This document shows positions 35,761-45,197 of a stretch of DNA of 64,000 nt, piece after piece. The notes beneath the pieces are model-generated. The model was not told where the DNA came from. It was given only the letters and a program-made list of their open reading frames with translations, and did no database searches. This DNA comes from Saccharopolyspora erythraea NRRL 2338 (GTDB lineage: Bacteria > Actinomycetota > Actinomycetes > Mycobacteriales > Pseudonocardiaceae): assembly GCF_000062885.1 (NCBI RefSeq), contig NC_009142.1, positions 2,655,584 to 2,719,583 on the forward strand, in the 5' to 3' direction. The translations under genes were made by a program, and so were the position numbers. Each line of letters opens with the position of its first letter. Position 1 is the stretch's first letter.

Positions 35761-36211
35761 CGCTCGCCGCCTGCCACAGCGGCCCGTCGCTCTCTTCGCG
35801 GCGCGCCGTTCCGGACCGGCACTGCTCCGGAACACGCCCGAGCTCCACGCCGGTTCCGCGTCCGAACAAGTTCCACACGGCGCCCGAGCAGAACTTTCCG
35901 GAATGTTCCGGATCCGTCCAAAGCGGGAAAGCTGAAGTGCGAACGGTTACACCGGAATCACCTTCCGTGACCCGTGATTAACCAAGTCATCAGGTCGTGC
36001 GAGGTACGGTTCTGCCGCTCGTAGACCGACTCCGCCACGCACAACGCGGATGTTCCAGCGAAACGAGAACGTGCGGCGCGGAAACCAGAGGAAAGGCTGC
36101 GTGGAAGGTCACGGATCCTACCGGGCGGTGACCGACCACCGCCCGCTCACGCCCCCGCGCCGGGATTCGCTCATCGCACGGCGCACATCCGATCTCGAGG
36201 AACCGATCACG
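35761..36211. promoter_or_regulatory. Intergenic region with palindrome CCGGAATGTTCCGG
   Basis: A 450-bp gap. CCGGAA-TG-TTCCGG at 35898-35911 is a perfect 6-bp-arm inverted repeat. It could be a weak terminator for the reductase gene or an operator for the helix-turn-helix gene at 36212. Nothing else of note is seen. Confidence 0.35.
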
Positions 36212-37039
36212 ATGGTCAAACGCGACGCACGCGCGCTTTCGCCCGAAGCGCTCGAAGAGTTGCGCAGACGTGCGGTCGCCGCGGTCGAATCGGGCAGTTC
36301 GCAGGCTCAGGTCGCCCACCTGCTCGGCGTCTCGCGGAAAACGGTCGGCGCGTGGGTGCGGGCCTACCGGCGCGGCGGCGAGAGTGCTCTGCGGCCCAGA
36401 CCGCGCGGCCGCCGACCCGGCGACCAACTCGCCCTCACCCCCGCCCAGCAGGCCGCGATGATCAAGGCGATCGTCGCCGGTGCACCGGACCAGTACGGCC
36501 TCGCCCACCGGCTGTGGAACCGGCAGGCCCTGGTCGACCTCGTGCACCGCGAGCACCGCGTGTTGCTCACCCCGGGCACCTCCGGGCAGTACCTGGCGCG
36601 CTGGGGGCTGGTCGACGAGGCGTATCTGAAGACGATGAAGCAGGCCCAGGTGACCGCGGTCGTACCCCGGCGGTCCCGCCTGTTCGGCGAAGACCAGGAG
36701 TGGATTCCCGGCGCGGACGTCTTGTGGCTGGCCTGGACCCGGCCACACGCTCCGGGGCCGGAGAGCACCCGGCGGAACCTCATGACGGGATTCCGCGACT
36801 ACTTCGGCGACGTGCACGTGCTGCAGGTGATCTCCACCCGAGGTGTTGTGTTCTTCCTGGCGCGGGTCGGGCAGTTCACACCGATGCAGGTCGAGCGATT
36901 CGTCGACGCTCTGCTGGGCCAGTTCGGCAGCCCGCTCAACCTGGTCGTCTGCCGCTGGCCGCCGCAATGCGGCGAGATCCTGCGCTCCCGGCCGGCCAGG
37001 CACGCCGGCAAGGTTGCGACGCGCTCGGTCGCCGACTGA
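36212..37039 (+). CDS. IS630-type transposase-derived HTH protein, probably non-catalytic
   Basis: About 275 residues. N-terminal helix-turn-helix of the IS630/Tc1 kind: LRRRAVAAVESGSSQAQVA, LLGVSRKTVGAWVRAYRRGG, then RPRGRRPGDQLALTP and a second winged helix (QALVDLVHREHRVLLTPGT, YLARWGLVD). The following RNase-H-like core is recognisable (ADVLWLAWTRPHAP; GVVFFLARVGQFTPMQVERF; LNLVVCRWPP), but the strand positions that carry Asp in active IS630 enzymes hold other residues (WLAW for the first, VVC for the second). No terminal inverted repeats were found. It may be a domesticated DNA-binding protein or an old remnant kept open. ATG 36212 follows CGAGGAA. Confidence 0.65.
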   Translation: MVKRDARALSPEALEELRRRAVAAVESGSSQAQVAHLLGVSRKTVGAWVRAYRRGGESALRPRPRGRRPGDQLALTPAQQAAMIKAIVAGAPDQYGLAHRLWNRQALVDLVHREHRVLLTPGTSGQYLARWGLVDEAYLKTMKQAQVTAVVPRRSRLFGEDQEWIPGADVLWLAWTRPHAPGPESTRRNLMTGFRDYFGDVHVLQVISTRGVVFFLARVGQFTPMQVERFVDALLGQFGSPLNLVVCRWPPQCGEILRSRPARHAGKVATRSVAD

Positions 37040-37109
37040 CCGCGCACAACGGCGCGGTACCCACCGTCCCCGGGACCCCGGGGCTTGCAATCCAGACGAA
37101 GGAGAGATC

Positions 37110-37889
37110 GTGAAGCTGACTTCCGCCCTGTTCGGCGGTCTGGCCTCGCTCGTGCTCGCGCTGGGCGCACCACCCGCACCGGTCGGCGCCGCGGAGAATC
37201 CGGGCACGCTCGTCGTCGGCGGTGCCCGTGGTTCGGAGCAATACCCGTGGATGGCCTCCCTGCAGCGGGAGGGCAGGCACACCTGCGGCGGCTCGCTGAT
37301 CGCCCAGCGGTGGGTGCTCACCGCCGCGCACTGCGTCCAGGACGCCGCACCGCGCGATCTGGGGCTGCGCATCGGCAGTGCCGACCACACCAGCGGCGGC
37401 ACCCTCGCAGGCGTGGCGACGATCGTCGTGCACCCCTCCTACGCCGCCGGCCAGCCGAATGGCGACCTCGCCTTGGTCGAGCTGGACAGACCTGTTCCGC
37501 AGGAACCGATCCCGATCGCCAAGGCATCGGGGACCGCTGGTACCGAGTCGCGGATCATCGGCTGGGGCCTGACCTGCCCGCTGCGCGGCTGCGGCGAACC
37601 TCCCGCCGAGCTGCAGGAGACCGCAACCCGCGTCGTCGACGACGGAGCGTGCTCGTTGAGCGGAATCGACGGCCCGACCGAGATCTGCACCGGCAGCAAG
37701 GAGCTGCTGTCCGGCAACGCCTGCTTCGGCGACTCCGGCGGCCCGCAGATGGAAGGCGGACCCGACGCGTGGCGGCTCACAGGCGTCACCAGCCGGCTCG
37801 GCGCGGCCGTCCCGGTCTGCGGCGCCGGCCCCTCGATCTACACCGATGCCACCGCCTATCGGGACTGGATCGAGCAGACCGCGCGCTGA
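37110..37889 (+). CDS. Secreted S1 family (chymotrypsin-like) serine protease
   Basis: A 259-residue preproprotein: signal peptide to about residue 27, then a short propeptide and VVGGARGSEQYPWMASLQ as the mature N-terminal region. Catalytic triad visible: His in VLTAAHC, Asp in NGDLALVEL, Ser in CFGDSGGP. The residue six before the Ser (chymotrypsin number 189) is Asn, not the Asp of trypsin, so cleavage after Arg/Lys is not expected to be strict. Three Cys pairs can be formed. AAGGAG before GTG 37110. It follows the IS630-like gene by 70 bp on the same strand. Confidence 0.92.
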   Translation: MKLTSALFGGLASLVLALGAPPAPVGAAENPGTLVVGGARGSEQYPWMASLQREGRHTCGGSLIAQRWVLTAAHCVQDAAPRDLGLRIGSADHTSGGTLAGVATIVVHPSYAAGQPNGDLALVELDRPVPQEPIPIAKASGTAGTESRIIGWGLTCPLRGCGEPPAELQETATRVVDDGACSLSGIDGPTEICTGSKELLSGNACFGDSGGPQMEGGPDAWRLTGVTSRLGAAVPVCGAGPSIYTDATAYRDWIEQTAR

Positions 37890-38195
37890 ACAAGTCTGCA
37901 ATGCCACATCGCACGGGTCTTCCGCTCATCGGCGACCAGGGGCGGCCGGCGGGGCCGGACGATCTGTCCTGGCGGACGGCCGCGATGGCGCCGACGACGT
38001 CGCCGTCAGAGATGAACCAGATGCGGCTCCGGGCTCGCGGGCCTCGGAGTGGTTGGCGTCGCCGGGACTCGTCGGACGGCGTGGAGGCGGCAGGGGACTG
38101 GTGGGGGCAGCCCTGGAGGCGTACGGTGATCGGCGGTGTGCCGGGAAGTCTGGTCGGCGTGTTGTTGACCGGTCTTCTGGATGGAGCATTCGCTG
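37890..38195. other. 306-bp gap
   Basis: No supported gene. A minus-strand frame holds SRIWFISDGDVVGAIAAVR, which has protein-like character, but there is no start signal; it may be a relic. No terminator hairpin with T-tract behind the protease gene. Confidence 0.3.
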
Positions 38196-38645
38196 ATGAG
38201 ATCAGCACGGCTGTTCGCTCGCCTTCGCCGCGCGGTGTTCGCTCGGCATTCGAATCCCTGGAGCGCGTGGTCCCGTTGGTTGACCGCGCCTGTGGTCCTG
38301 GTTCCGGTGTGGACGCGGAGCCGGCGGCACGCCGTGGTCGTCGGCGTGTGGTTCGCGCTCAACCCGGTCGTCTTCCCCGCGCCCGCTGACCAGCGAGCGT
38401 GGGCGACGAGGGCCATGCTGGGTGAGGAGCTGTGGATCGTCGCCCGTCCCAAGGACGCGGCGTTGGCCGTGAACGCCGCGGCCACCGGTGCGGGACTGGT
38501 CGCGCTGGTCGCTGCCAGGCGGCGCCGTCCGGTCCCCGCTGGTGCGGCGACCGTTGCCCAGATGCTGCTGTTGCTCGTGTACTGGGAGCTCATGGCGCGC
38601 TACTTCGAGGCGCACCGCGATGCCGGGGAGGGCTGGTGGAGCTGA
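38196..38645 (+). CDS. DUF6653 family membrane protein
   Basis: A 149-residue protein with three to four hydrophobic helices. The family hallmark RHSNPWSAWSRWLTAP is near residues 17-32, followed by TRSRRHAVVVGVWFALNPVVFPAP and a conserved E-L-W-I-V-A. Function unknown. ATG 38196 has GGAG nine bases upstream (an ATG at 38181 has none). The stop overlaps the start of the broken alpha/beta hydrolase gene, so the two once formed an operon. Confidence 0.75.
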   Translation: MRSARLFARLRRAVFARHSNPWSAWSRWLTAPVVLVPVWTRSRRHAVVVGVWFALNPVVFPAPADQRAWATRAMLGEELWIVARPKDAALAVNAAATGAGLVALVAARRRRPVPAGAATVAQMLLLLVYWELMARYFEAHRDAGEGWWS

Positions 38646-39178
38646 TCTACCGGACCCGGGCGGGACAGCAGGAGATCGCTCGCTGGTGCAGCGATCGGCT
38701 CGACCAGTGGCACATTCCGCACACCCGCCGGATGCTCGCGGTGCGGGGCGTTGCCACACACGTGGTCATGGCCGGAGAGAGCGGTCGCACGGTCGTGTTC
38801 CTTCCGGGCAAGAACTTCAGCGCCGCCACGTGTCTCCCGCTGGCGACCGCGTTGTGCGCGCGTGCCCGGGTCGTCGTCGCAGACCTTCCCGGTCAACCGG
38901 GATTGAGCAGCGCAGAGCGGATTCCGCGGGGTGCTCGACTGCAGTGGTACGGGGGCCAAGCACGTCCGCACCAGCACCGACTCGGGCAAGGCTCGGATCG
39001 GTGCTCGCGACGTGGACCGGTCCGTCCTCGTCGGGGACCCCGACGTGTCACTCCCGGTGCGCGCTCTCGTGCCGGCGGTTCGCGACACCCTCGGGATCGA
39101 GCCGCAGGTCATTTCTTCGGCAGGACATCTGGTGATCGGGGAACAACCCGCTCGGCGCGCGAGCGCACGTCTTGGCTG
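38636..39178 (+). pseudogene. Alpha/beta hydrolase, internally deleted and frameshifted
   Basis: The N-terminal half reads in one frame from GTG 38636: QQEIARWCSDRLDQW, then VVFLPGKNFSAATCLPLA and VVVADLPGQPGLSSAERIPRG, typical of the oxyanion-loop part of alpha/beta hydrolases. Near 38940 this frame loses sense, and the C-terminal part resumes in the +1 frame: TSTDSGKARIGARDVDRSVL, VLVGDPDVSLPVRALVPA, SSAGHLVIGEQPAR. The nucleophile-elbow region (G-H-S-x-G), about 80 residues in intact relatives, is missing between. The result cannot be catalytic. A sequencing error alone would not explain the missing segment. Confidence 0.75.
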
Positions 39179-39258
39179 ACGTGGAAACCGAAGCCTCAGC
39201 GGGCCTTTCACGCGACTTCGAATGCCTGATGGGACGAACATAGGAAGGAAGTGCGAGC

Positions 39259-40125
39259 ATGGACGACCCGGTGGCGCAGACCGCGGTTGGTCCGGTGGCC
39301 ATCGTGGCGATCGACCAGCACGAGGACATCCCGCTCGTGCGGTCCGACGTGGCCTACTGGATGCTCCCGGCGTCGGGGAGGATGATCGCCACGCTCACGA
39401 GCATTCCGCTGGTGCGGCGGTTGGTGGTCAACGCCGCGGAGAAGCGGATTCCGGGCCTGTGGGCGAGCATGCTGTGCCGCAAGCGCTACATCAACGACCA
39501 GATCCGCGGCGCGGTCCGTGCCGGGATCGAGGCGGTGGTGGTCCTGGGGGCGGGGCTGGATGATTGCGCCTACCGCTTGCCGTGGCTGTCGAACATCGTG
39601 GTCTACGAGGTCGACTTGCCGGAGAACATCAGCCGCAAGCGGGCGGTGTTGCAAAGGCTCTACGGCGAGGTGCCGGATCACGTCAGGCTGGTGCCGATCG
39701 ACTTCGAGACCGGTGACCTGAACCAGGTGCTCACCGAACACGGCCATCGGAACGAGGACACGACCGCATTCGTGTGGGAGGCCGTCACGCAGTACCTGAC
39801 CGAGACTGCGGTGCGCCGGACTCTCGGCACCCTCGCTGCGGCCGCGAGCGGCAGCCGACTGGTCTTCACCTATGTGCGCCGGGATTTCCTGGACGGGACG
39901 GAGCTTTATGGTGGGGAGGCGCTGTATCGGGAATACGTCGTCAAGCGCAGGCTGTGGGGCTTCGGGATGGATCCCGACGAGGTCGCCGAGTTCCTGTCCG
40001 AGTACGGCTGGCGGCTGACCGACGACGCCGGCCCGCGCGAGTTCGCCGAACGCTACCTGCACCCGACATGTCGCGAGCTGACCGCGAGCGAGGTGGAACG
40101 CTCGGCCTGTGCCGAGAAGATCTGA
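39259..40125 (+). CDS. SAM-dependent methyltransferase, LCMT/PPM-like (Rv2003c-like)
   Basis: A 288-residue class I methyltransferase of the leucine-carboxyl-methyltransferase-like family common in actinobacteria. SAM loop: VVVLGAGLDDCAYRL near residue 100, VYEVDLPENISRKRAVL next, and DTTAFVWEAVTQYLTE near 175. These are family hallmarks (GxGxD, E-V-D-x-P, W-E-x-x-x-x-Y-L). The size and type fit the DosR-regulon protein Rv2003c (285 aa). Substrate unknown. GAAGGAAG precedes ATG 39259. The next gene (PEP-utilising enzyme) starts 27 bp downstream, so they are probably one operon. Confidence 0.88.
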   Translation: MDDPVAQTAVGPVAIVAIDQHEDIPLVRSDVAYWMLPASGRMIATLTSIPLVRRLVVNAAEKRIPGLWASMLCRKRYINDQIRGAVRAGIEAVVVLGAGLDDCAYRLPWLSNIVVYEVDLPENISRKRAVLQRLYGEVPDHVRLVPIDFETGDLNQVLTEHGHRNEDTTAFVWEAVTQYLTETAVRRTLGTLAAAASGSRLVFTYVRRDFLDGTELYGGEALYREYVVKRRLWGFGMDPDEVAEFLSEYGWRLTDDAGPREFAERYLHPTCRELTASEVERSACAEKI

Positions 40126-40152
40126 CCGCAGGGCAACGGAGGAGGGCCCCGG

Positions 40153-42594
40153 ATGAACGTGATCGCTCTGTCCGAGGTCGACGCGAACATGATCGACCTG
40201 GTGGGCGGCAAGGCTGCCGGACTCGGCGAGCTGATCAAGGCCGGCGAGCGGGTACCGGAGGGATTCTGCCTGACCACCGAGGCCCACAGGTCGGCGCTGA
40301 TCCCGGAGGGCGAGCTCGTCGAGGCCTACAACGGCTTGGGAGCCGGACGTGTCGCCGTCCGGTCCAGTGCCACCGCCGAGGATCTGCCGTTCGCCAGCTT
40401 CGCCGGCCAGCAGGACACCGTTCTCGACGTGCAGGGCGCGGACCAGCTGATCCAGGCTGTGCGCCACTGCTGGGACTCGCTGTGGGGCGAGCGTGCGGTC
40501 GCCTACCGCGAGGCGAACGGGGTCGATCCCGACTCGGTGCACATGGCCGTCGTCGTGCAGCGGATGGTCGATCCGCAGGTGGCCGGGGTGCTGTTCACCG
40601 CCAATCCGATGACCGGCTGCCGCGCCGAGATGGTCGTCGACGCCGCTGCCGGACCGGGTACCGCGGTGGTTGACGGGACCGCGGCTGCCGACCACTACGT
40701 CCTGGCCGGCAGCGCCCCCGCACCACAGCGAGGATGCCTCGACCAGACCCAGCTGGAGGAGCTACGAGCCGCAGGGCTGCGGCTCCAGGAACGTTTCGGG
40801 TCGCCGCAGGACATCGAATGGGCGATCGACGCGGATGGCACGTTGTGGTTGCTGCAGTCCCGGCCGATCACCACGCTGTTCCCGCTGCCGCCTGACACGG
40901 GCCGGCCGTTGCCGCGCGTGTACGTCGAATTCGGGCATCTGCAGGGCATGCTGCGGCCGTTCACGCCGATGGGGATGTCTGCGATGAAGCTCGCGATGGC
41001 GATGTGGTTCCGCGCCTACGGCGCCAAGGTCGACCCGATCGACGGTCCTGGTGGGTTCGTCGACGTGGGTGGTCGCCTCTACGGTGACCTGACCGATCTG
41101 GTGCGCAGTACATGGACCCGCAAGCGCCTGCCGCGATCCATGCAGGTCTACGGGCCGCGGGTGTCGGCAGCGGTCGAGCGCGTGCTCGCGGATCCGCGTT
41201 TCCGCCCGCAGCCCGGTCCGCCGTTCCGCGTGGGGCCCGCGCTCAGGGCGGCGCTGCGGATCACCCCTTCCGCGGTGGCCGGGATCGCTCGGTCACTGGT
41301 GAGCCCGGCCGCGGCCCGGCGCCGTGCGTTCGACGAAGTCGAGGAGATCAAGCGGCAGGCGGCTGCACCGGCAGAGCTCAACACCGCGACCGAGCGGCTC
41401 CGTTTCGTCGAAGAGGTGCAGCGGCTGTTCATGGGGCCGGAAGTGGCGGGCATCCTGTGGCCGTTGGCGACCGGCATGCTGGTGAGCGCAGTGCCCTCCG
41501 GCCTGCTCCGAGGCATCGCCGGCGACGCCGAGTTGGACACCGTTCTCGGCGGCCTTCCGCACAACGTCACCACCGAGATGGACATGGCCCTGTGGCGGCT
41601 CGCGACAGCGGTCCCCGCCGAGCACCGCGAACTGCTGTTGAACACGCCGCCGACCGAGCTGGCCGCCCTGTACCGCCAGGGCACGCTGCCCGATGTCGGG
41701 ATGGCGGAGTTCCTCGGCAGCTACGGGCATCGCGCCGCGGCGGAAGTCGACATCGGTGTGCCGCGCTGGTCCGAGGACCCGGCACCGGTCTTCGCCACGA
41801 TCGCCAACTACCTGCGGACCACCGATCCCGAGCAGTACCCCGACCGGCGGTTCGAACAAGCTGCGGTCAGGGCAGAGGCCAAGATCGACGAGCTGGTGCG
41901 ACGGGCGCGCCGGACCAGACCGATTCGTGGGCGGCTCGTTGGTTTCTTCCTCCGCCGCTCGCGCGAGCTCACGGGCCTGAGGGAGCTGGGGAAGTTCGCC
42001 TGGTTGTACACGCTCGATGCGATGCGCGGCCAACTGCTGCTGATCGGTGCGGAACTCGTCGCGCGCGGGCTGCTCGACCACCCCGACGACATCATGCTTC
42101 TCGAGATCCGCGAAGCCCGTGCCGCGGTGCAGGGCGATGACTTGCGGGAGGTCGTCTCCCACCGCAGAGCCGTTCATGAAAGGGAGTCGCGGCGGCCCAG
42201 GGTTCCGGTCGCCGTGCTCTCCGACGGGACCGAACCGGAAGCACTGACCGCGACCGAGCCGGCTGAGGACGGTGCACTGACGGGGCTGGGGGCGGCGCCG
42301 GGGCAGGTCACCGGTCGAGCGCGAGTGATCCTGGATCCGGCCGGCGCACACATCGAACCGGGCGAGATCCTGGTGGCTCCGACCACTGACCCCGGATGGA
42401 CCCCGTTGTTCATGACGGCTGCGGGCCTGGTCACCGAGACCGGCGCGCCGATGGCGCACGGCCCGACCGTCGCCCGCGAGTACGGCATCCCGGCTGTCAT
42501 CTGCGTCCGCAACGCCGTCAAGGAGATCGAAACAGGCCAGCTGATCACCATCGACGGTGCCGCAGGGACCGTGATCAGGAAGCCGCAGGCATGA
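40153..42594 (+). CDS. Rifampin phosphotransferase-like PEP-utilising enzyme
   Basis: An 813-residue dikinase relative. N-terminal ATP-grasp domain ([35 protein letters not shown]), a long middle helical domain (residues about 300-690) without the TIM barrel of PEP synthase, and a C-terminal swivelling His domain with ETGAPMAHGPTVAREYGIPAV (His near 769). This order (ATP, substrate domain, His) is that of rifampin phosphotransferases, which phosphorylate rifamycins with ATP and water. Known RPHs have a G-G-x-x-x-H-G motif; here it is G-A-P-M-A-H-G, one Gly changed. Substrate may be a rifamycin or another polyketide; resistance is not proven by sequence. GGAGG before ATG 40153. Confidence 0.82.
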   Translation: MNVIALSEVDANMIDLVGGKAAGLGELIKAGERVPEGFCLTTEAHRSALIPEGELVEAYNGLGAGRVAVRSSATAEDLPFASFAGQQDTVLDVQGADQLIQAVRHCWDSLWGERAVAYREANGVDPDSVHMAVVVQRMVDPQVAGVLFTANPMTGCRAEMVVDAAAGPGTAVVDGTAAADHYVLAGSAPAPQRGCLDQTQLEELRAAGLRLQERFGSPQDIEWAIDADGTLWLLQSRPITTLFPLPPDTGRPLPRVYVEFGHLQGMLRPFTPMGMSAMKLAMAMWFRAYGAKVDPIDGPGGFVDVGGRLYGDLTDLVRSTWTRKRLPRSMQVYGPRVSAAVERVLADPRFRPQPGPPFRVGPALRAALRITPSAVAGIARSLVSPAAARRRAFDEVEEIKRQAAAPAELNTATERLRFVEEVQRLFMGPEVAGILWPLATGMLVSAVPSGLLRGIAGDAELDTVLGGLPHNVTTEMDMALWRLATAVPAEHRELLLNTPPTELAALYRQGTLPDVGMAEFLGSYGHRAAAEVDIGVPRWSEDPAPVFATIANYLRTTDPEQYPDRRFEQAAVRAEAKIDELVRRARRTRPIRGRLVGFFLRRSRELTGLRELGKFAWLYTLDAMRGQLLLIGAELVARGLLDHPDDIMLLEIREARAAVQGDDLREVVSHRRAVHERESRRPRVPVAVLSDGTEPEALTATEPAEDGALTGLGAAPGQVTGRARVILDPAGAHIEPGEILVAPTTDPGWTPLFMTAAGLVTETGAPMAHGPTVAREYGIPAVICVRNAVKEIETGQLITIDGAAGTVIRKPQA

Positions 42595-43231
42595 GCCGCG
42601 GCGCGGGGGAGGTGTGTGCCGCGGTGGTCAGCCCGGTCATCGACCGGCAGGTCGACCAGACCCGGCCCGGGCCGCGCTCAGCGCCGGCAGGTAGGTCTCA
42701 TGGTTTTCGTGGAAGGCATCGAGGTAACGACACCGACGACCCGGCCGGAACAGCTTAAGCAGCGACGAACGCAGAAGCCACCCGAAGCCTCCTGGTAAAG
42801 AGCCGTCGATGTTGCTGAGCGCGAACAACCAGACCTTCGTGTAGTTCTCGTTGCGTGTCCGGCCGCGCCTGCGGCCCTGCTCTCCCCGGTGCGGTAGTTC
42901 GAAAACACCGGGGTCGTACTCGAGTGCATCCCCTTGCTGTGGACCGAACGGACGTATGCCTTCGCAGACGGCTCTGGGCCCGCCGGGCTTGTTCGCATCG
43001 GTCCCGCGACGCACACTGGTGGGGGCATCGCTGTCGTGCGACTTGTGGTCGATGCTCTGGGAGTAGCCGTCAGCATGGGCGATCGGATCACCTTGATGAT
43101 CTCGCGGTGCTTCGGAGCAACGCGAAGATTCTCACCCCGACCGGCGCGCTCGAGACACTCGGATCCGGTGCCTTGAACTCCGGCTATCCCTACCCTGCGA
43201 AACATTCATCCCTGAATCGGAGACGATCACG
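42595..43231. other. 640-bp gap with possible decayed minus-strand gene
   Basis: No supported gene. A minus-strand frame (about 42640-43014) contains YTKVWLFALSNIDGSLPGGF and YLDAFHENHETYLPAL, which have protein-like composition but match no family I can name, and no start signal. G+C at third positions is lower than in neighbouring genes, as in decaying sequence. The promoter of the GH15 gene should lie near its end. Confidence 0.3.
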
Positions 43232-45054
43232 GTGCGTCCGCTGCAGGAGTACGGCCTGCTCGGCAACACCCGTACGGCCGCCCTGGTCGCTTCGGACGGC
43301 ACGATCGATTGGCTGTGCTTTCCGCGGTTCGACTCGGGTGCCTGCTTCGCCGCCCTCCTGGGCGAGCCCCGCCACGGCCGTTGGGCATTGGCTCCGCGGG
43401 GCTCATCCAGCACCGTTGGGCGCGCTTACAGACAGGACAGCCTCGTACTGGAAACCCGCATGGCATGCGCCGCCGGCGAGATGCGCATCGTGGACTGCAT
43501 GCACATTCGCGACTTCCACGCCGACTTGGTACGACGCGTGGAGGGGGTGCGCGGGCGCGTGCCGATGCGCATGGTCTTCAACCCGCGCTTCGATTACGGC
43601 AGCGTCATCCCGTGGATCCGGGTAGAGAGGCATCGGCTCCACGCACTCGCAGGACCCGACCACCTCACGCTGGATACCGACCTGGAACTGGAGGTGCATG
43701 ACAGCGCGGTCTCTTGCGAGTTCAGCGTTGCCGAGGGCAGTTGCGTCGATCTGCGGCTGGCGTGGACCCCCTCGGCGCAACAACCTCCCGAGCGGATCGA
43801 CGTCGGAGATGCGATCGACGAAACGACGCGCTGGTGGCAGGACTGGGCCTCCCGGTGCCGTTACCGAGGGGAGTACCGGGAGGCGGTCTTGCGATCGCTC
43901 ATCACGCTCAAGGCGCTCACGTATGCACCGAGCGGGGGCATCATCGCGGCGCCCACCACATCGCTGCCGGAGGAGCTCGGCGGAGTGCGCAACGGGGACT
44001 ACCGCTTCTGCTGGATACGCGATGCCACGTTCACCCTCATGGCACTGCTCTCCGCTGGCTATGTCCAAGAAGCACGGCAGTGGCGCGAGTGGCTGTTGCG
44101 TGCGGTGGCCGGCAGTCCGAGGCAACTGCAGATCATGTACGGCCTGGATGGCGAGCGAAGGATGCCGGAATTCGAACTGGGCTGGTTGCCCGGGTACGCG
44201 GGGTCTCGTCCGGTGCAGGTGGGCAACGAGGCGGCAAGTCAGTTCCAGTTGGACGTTTTCGGCGAGCTCATGGACGCGTTGCACCTATCCCGCACGAACG
44301 GGATCCCGCCCGATCCGGACGCGTGGCGGGTGCAACGCACGCTGATGGACTTCCTCGAGTCGAACTGGACCGAACCCGACAACGGGATCTGGGAGATGCG
44401 GGGTCCACGACGGCACTTCACGCACTCCAAGGTGATGGCGTGGGCAGCCATCGACCGAGCGATCAAGGACTCGTTGACCTTCCGCTTTCCCGGGCCGATC
44501 GACCGGTGGAAGCGGATGCGCGCCGACATCTTCGACGAGGTGTGCGAGAAGGGATACGACGTCGCCCGCAGCACGTTCACCCAGTACTTCGGTTCCCGAT
44601 CGCTCGACGCGGCGGTGCTCACGCTTCCCGACGTCGGATTCCTGGCCGCAGAGGACGATCGAATGCGTGGCACCGTGGCCGCCGTCGAACGCGAAACCAC
44701 CTTTGCGAGCACGGCCTCGTGCGGCGCTACTCCACGGGCCGCGAATCGCGCCGCATCGACGGTCTGCCGCCAGGCGAGGGCTCCTTCATCGCATGTACGT
44801 TCTGGCTGGCCGACAACTACGCCCAGCGTGGCGACACCGCTCGCGGCCGTGCCGTGTTCGAGAAGGTGCTCGCTTTGCGCAACGACCTCGGATTGCTCGC
44901 CGAACAGTACTCCTACGAGGACGGCTCGTCCCTCGGCAACTTCCCGCAGGCGCTGTCGCACATCGCCCTCATCAACACGGCGCTCAACCTCATGGCACGA
45001 CCGGGCTCAGAAGGCGAACGCTCCACGTCGAGGTATCCAACGAGCCTTCCATAG
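43232..45054 (+). pseudogene. GH15 glucoamylase/trehalase-like gene with a frameshift near 44700
   Basis: From GTG 43232 to about 44700 the product is a clear GH15 enzyme: N-terminal super-sandwich domain (YGLLGNTRTAALVASDGTID, CFPRFDSGACF) and the start of the (alpha/alpha)6 barrel (LPEELGGVRNGDYRFCWIRD, ELGWLPGYAGSRPVQVGN). Around CCACCTTTGCGAG (44697-44709) the true frame moves: the rest (LVRRYSTGRESRRIDGLP, FWLADNYAQRGD, LLAEQYSYEDGSSLGNFPQA) is intact in the other frame to 45054. One missing base explains it. The second part carries the catalytic base Glu (in LLAEQ), so the unshifted 608-residue product would be dead. Mutation, assembly error or programmed frameshift are possible. Family: glucan or trehalose hydrolysis. 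Confidence 0.85.
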
Positions 45055-45197
45055 GTGAGAGTGGGCCACCGGGGCTCCTTGGACGGGCCGATGGTGTACC
45101 CCGGGGTGGCCAGGGTATTCCGGAACCACCGCCGGCAGTGGGGTTGCCGATGGTGGTGCGTTTCTGCTGCTGCTCGACAGCACAGGATCGAGGACTC

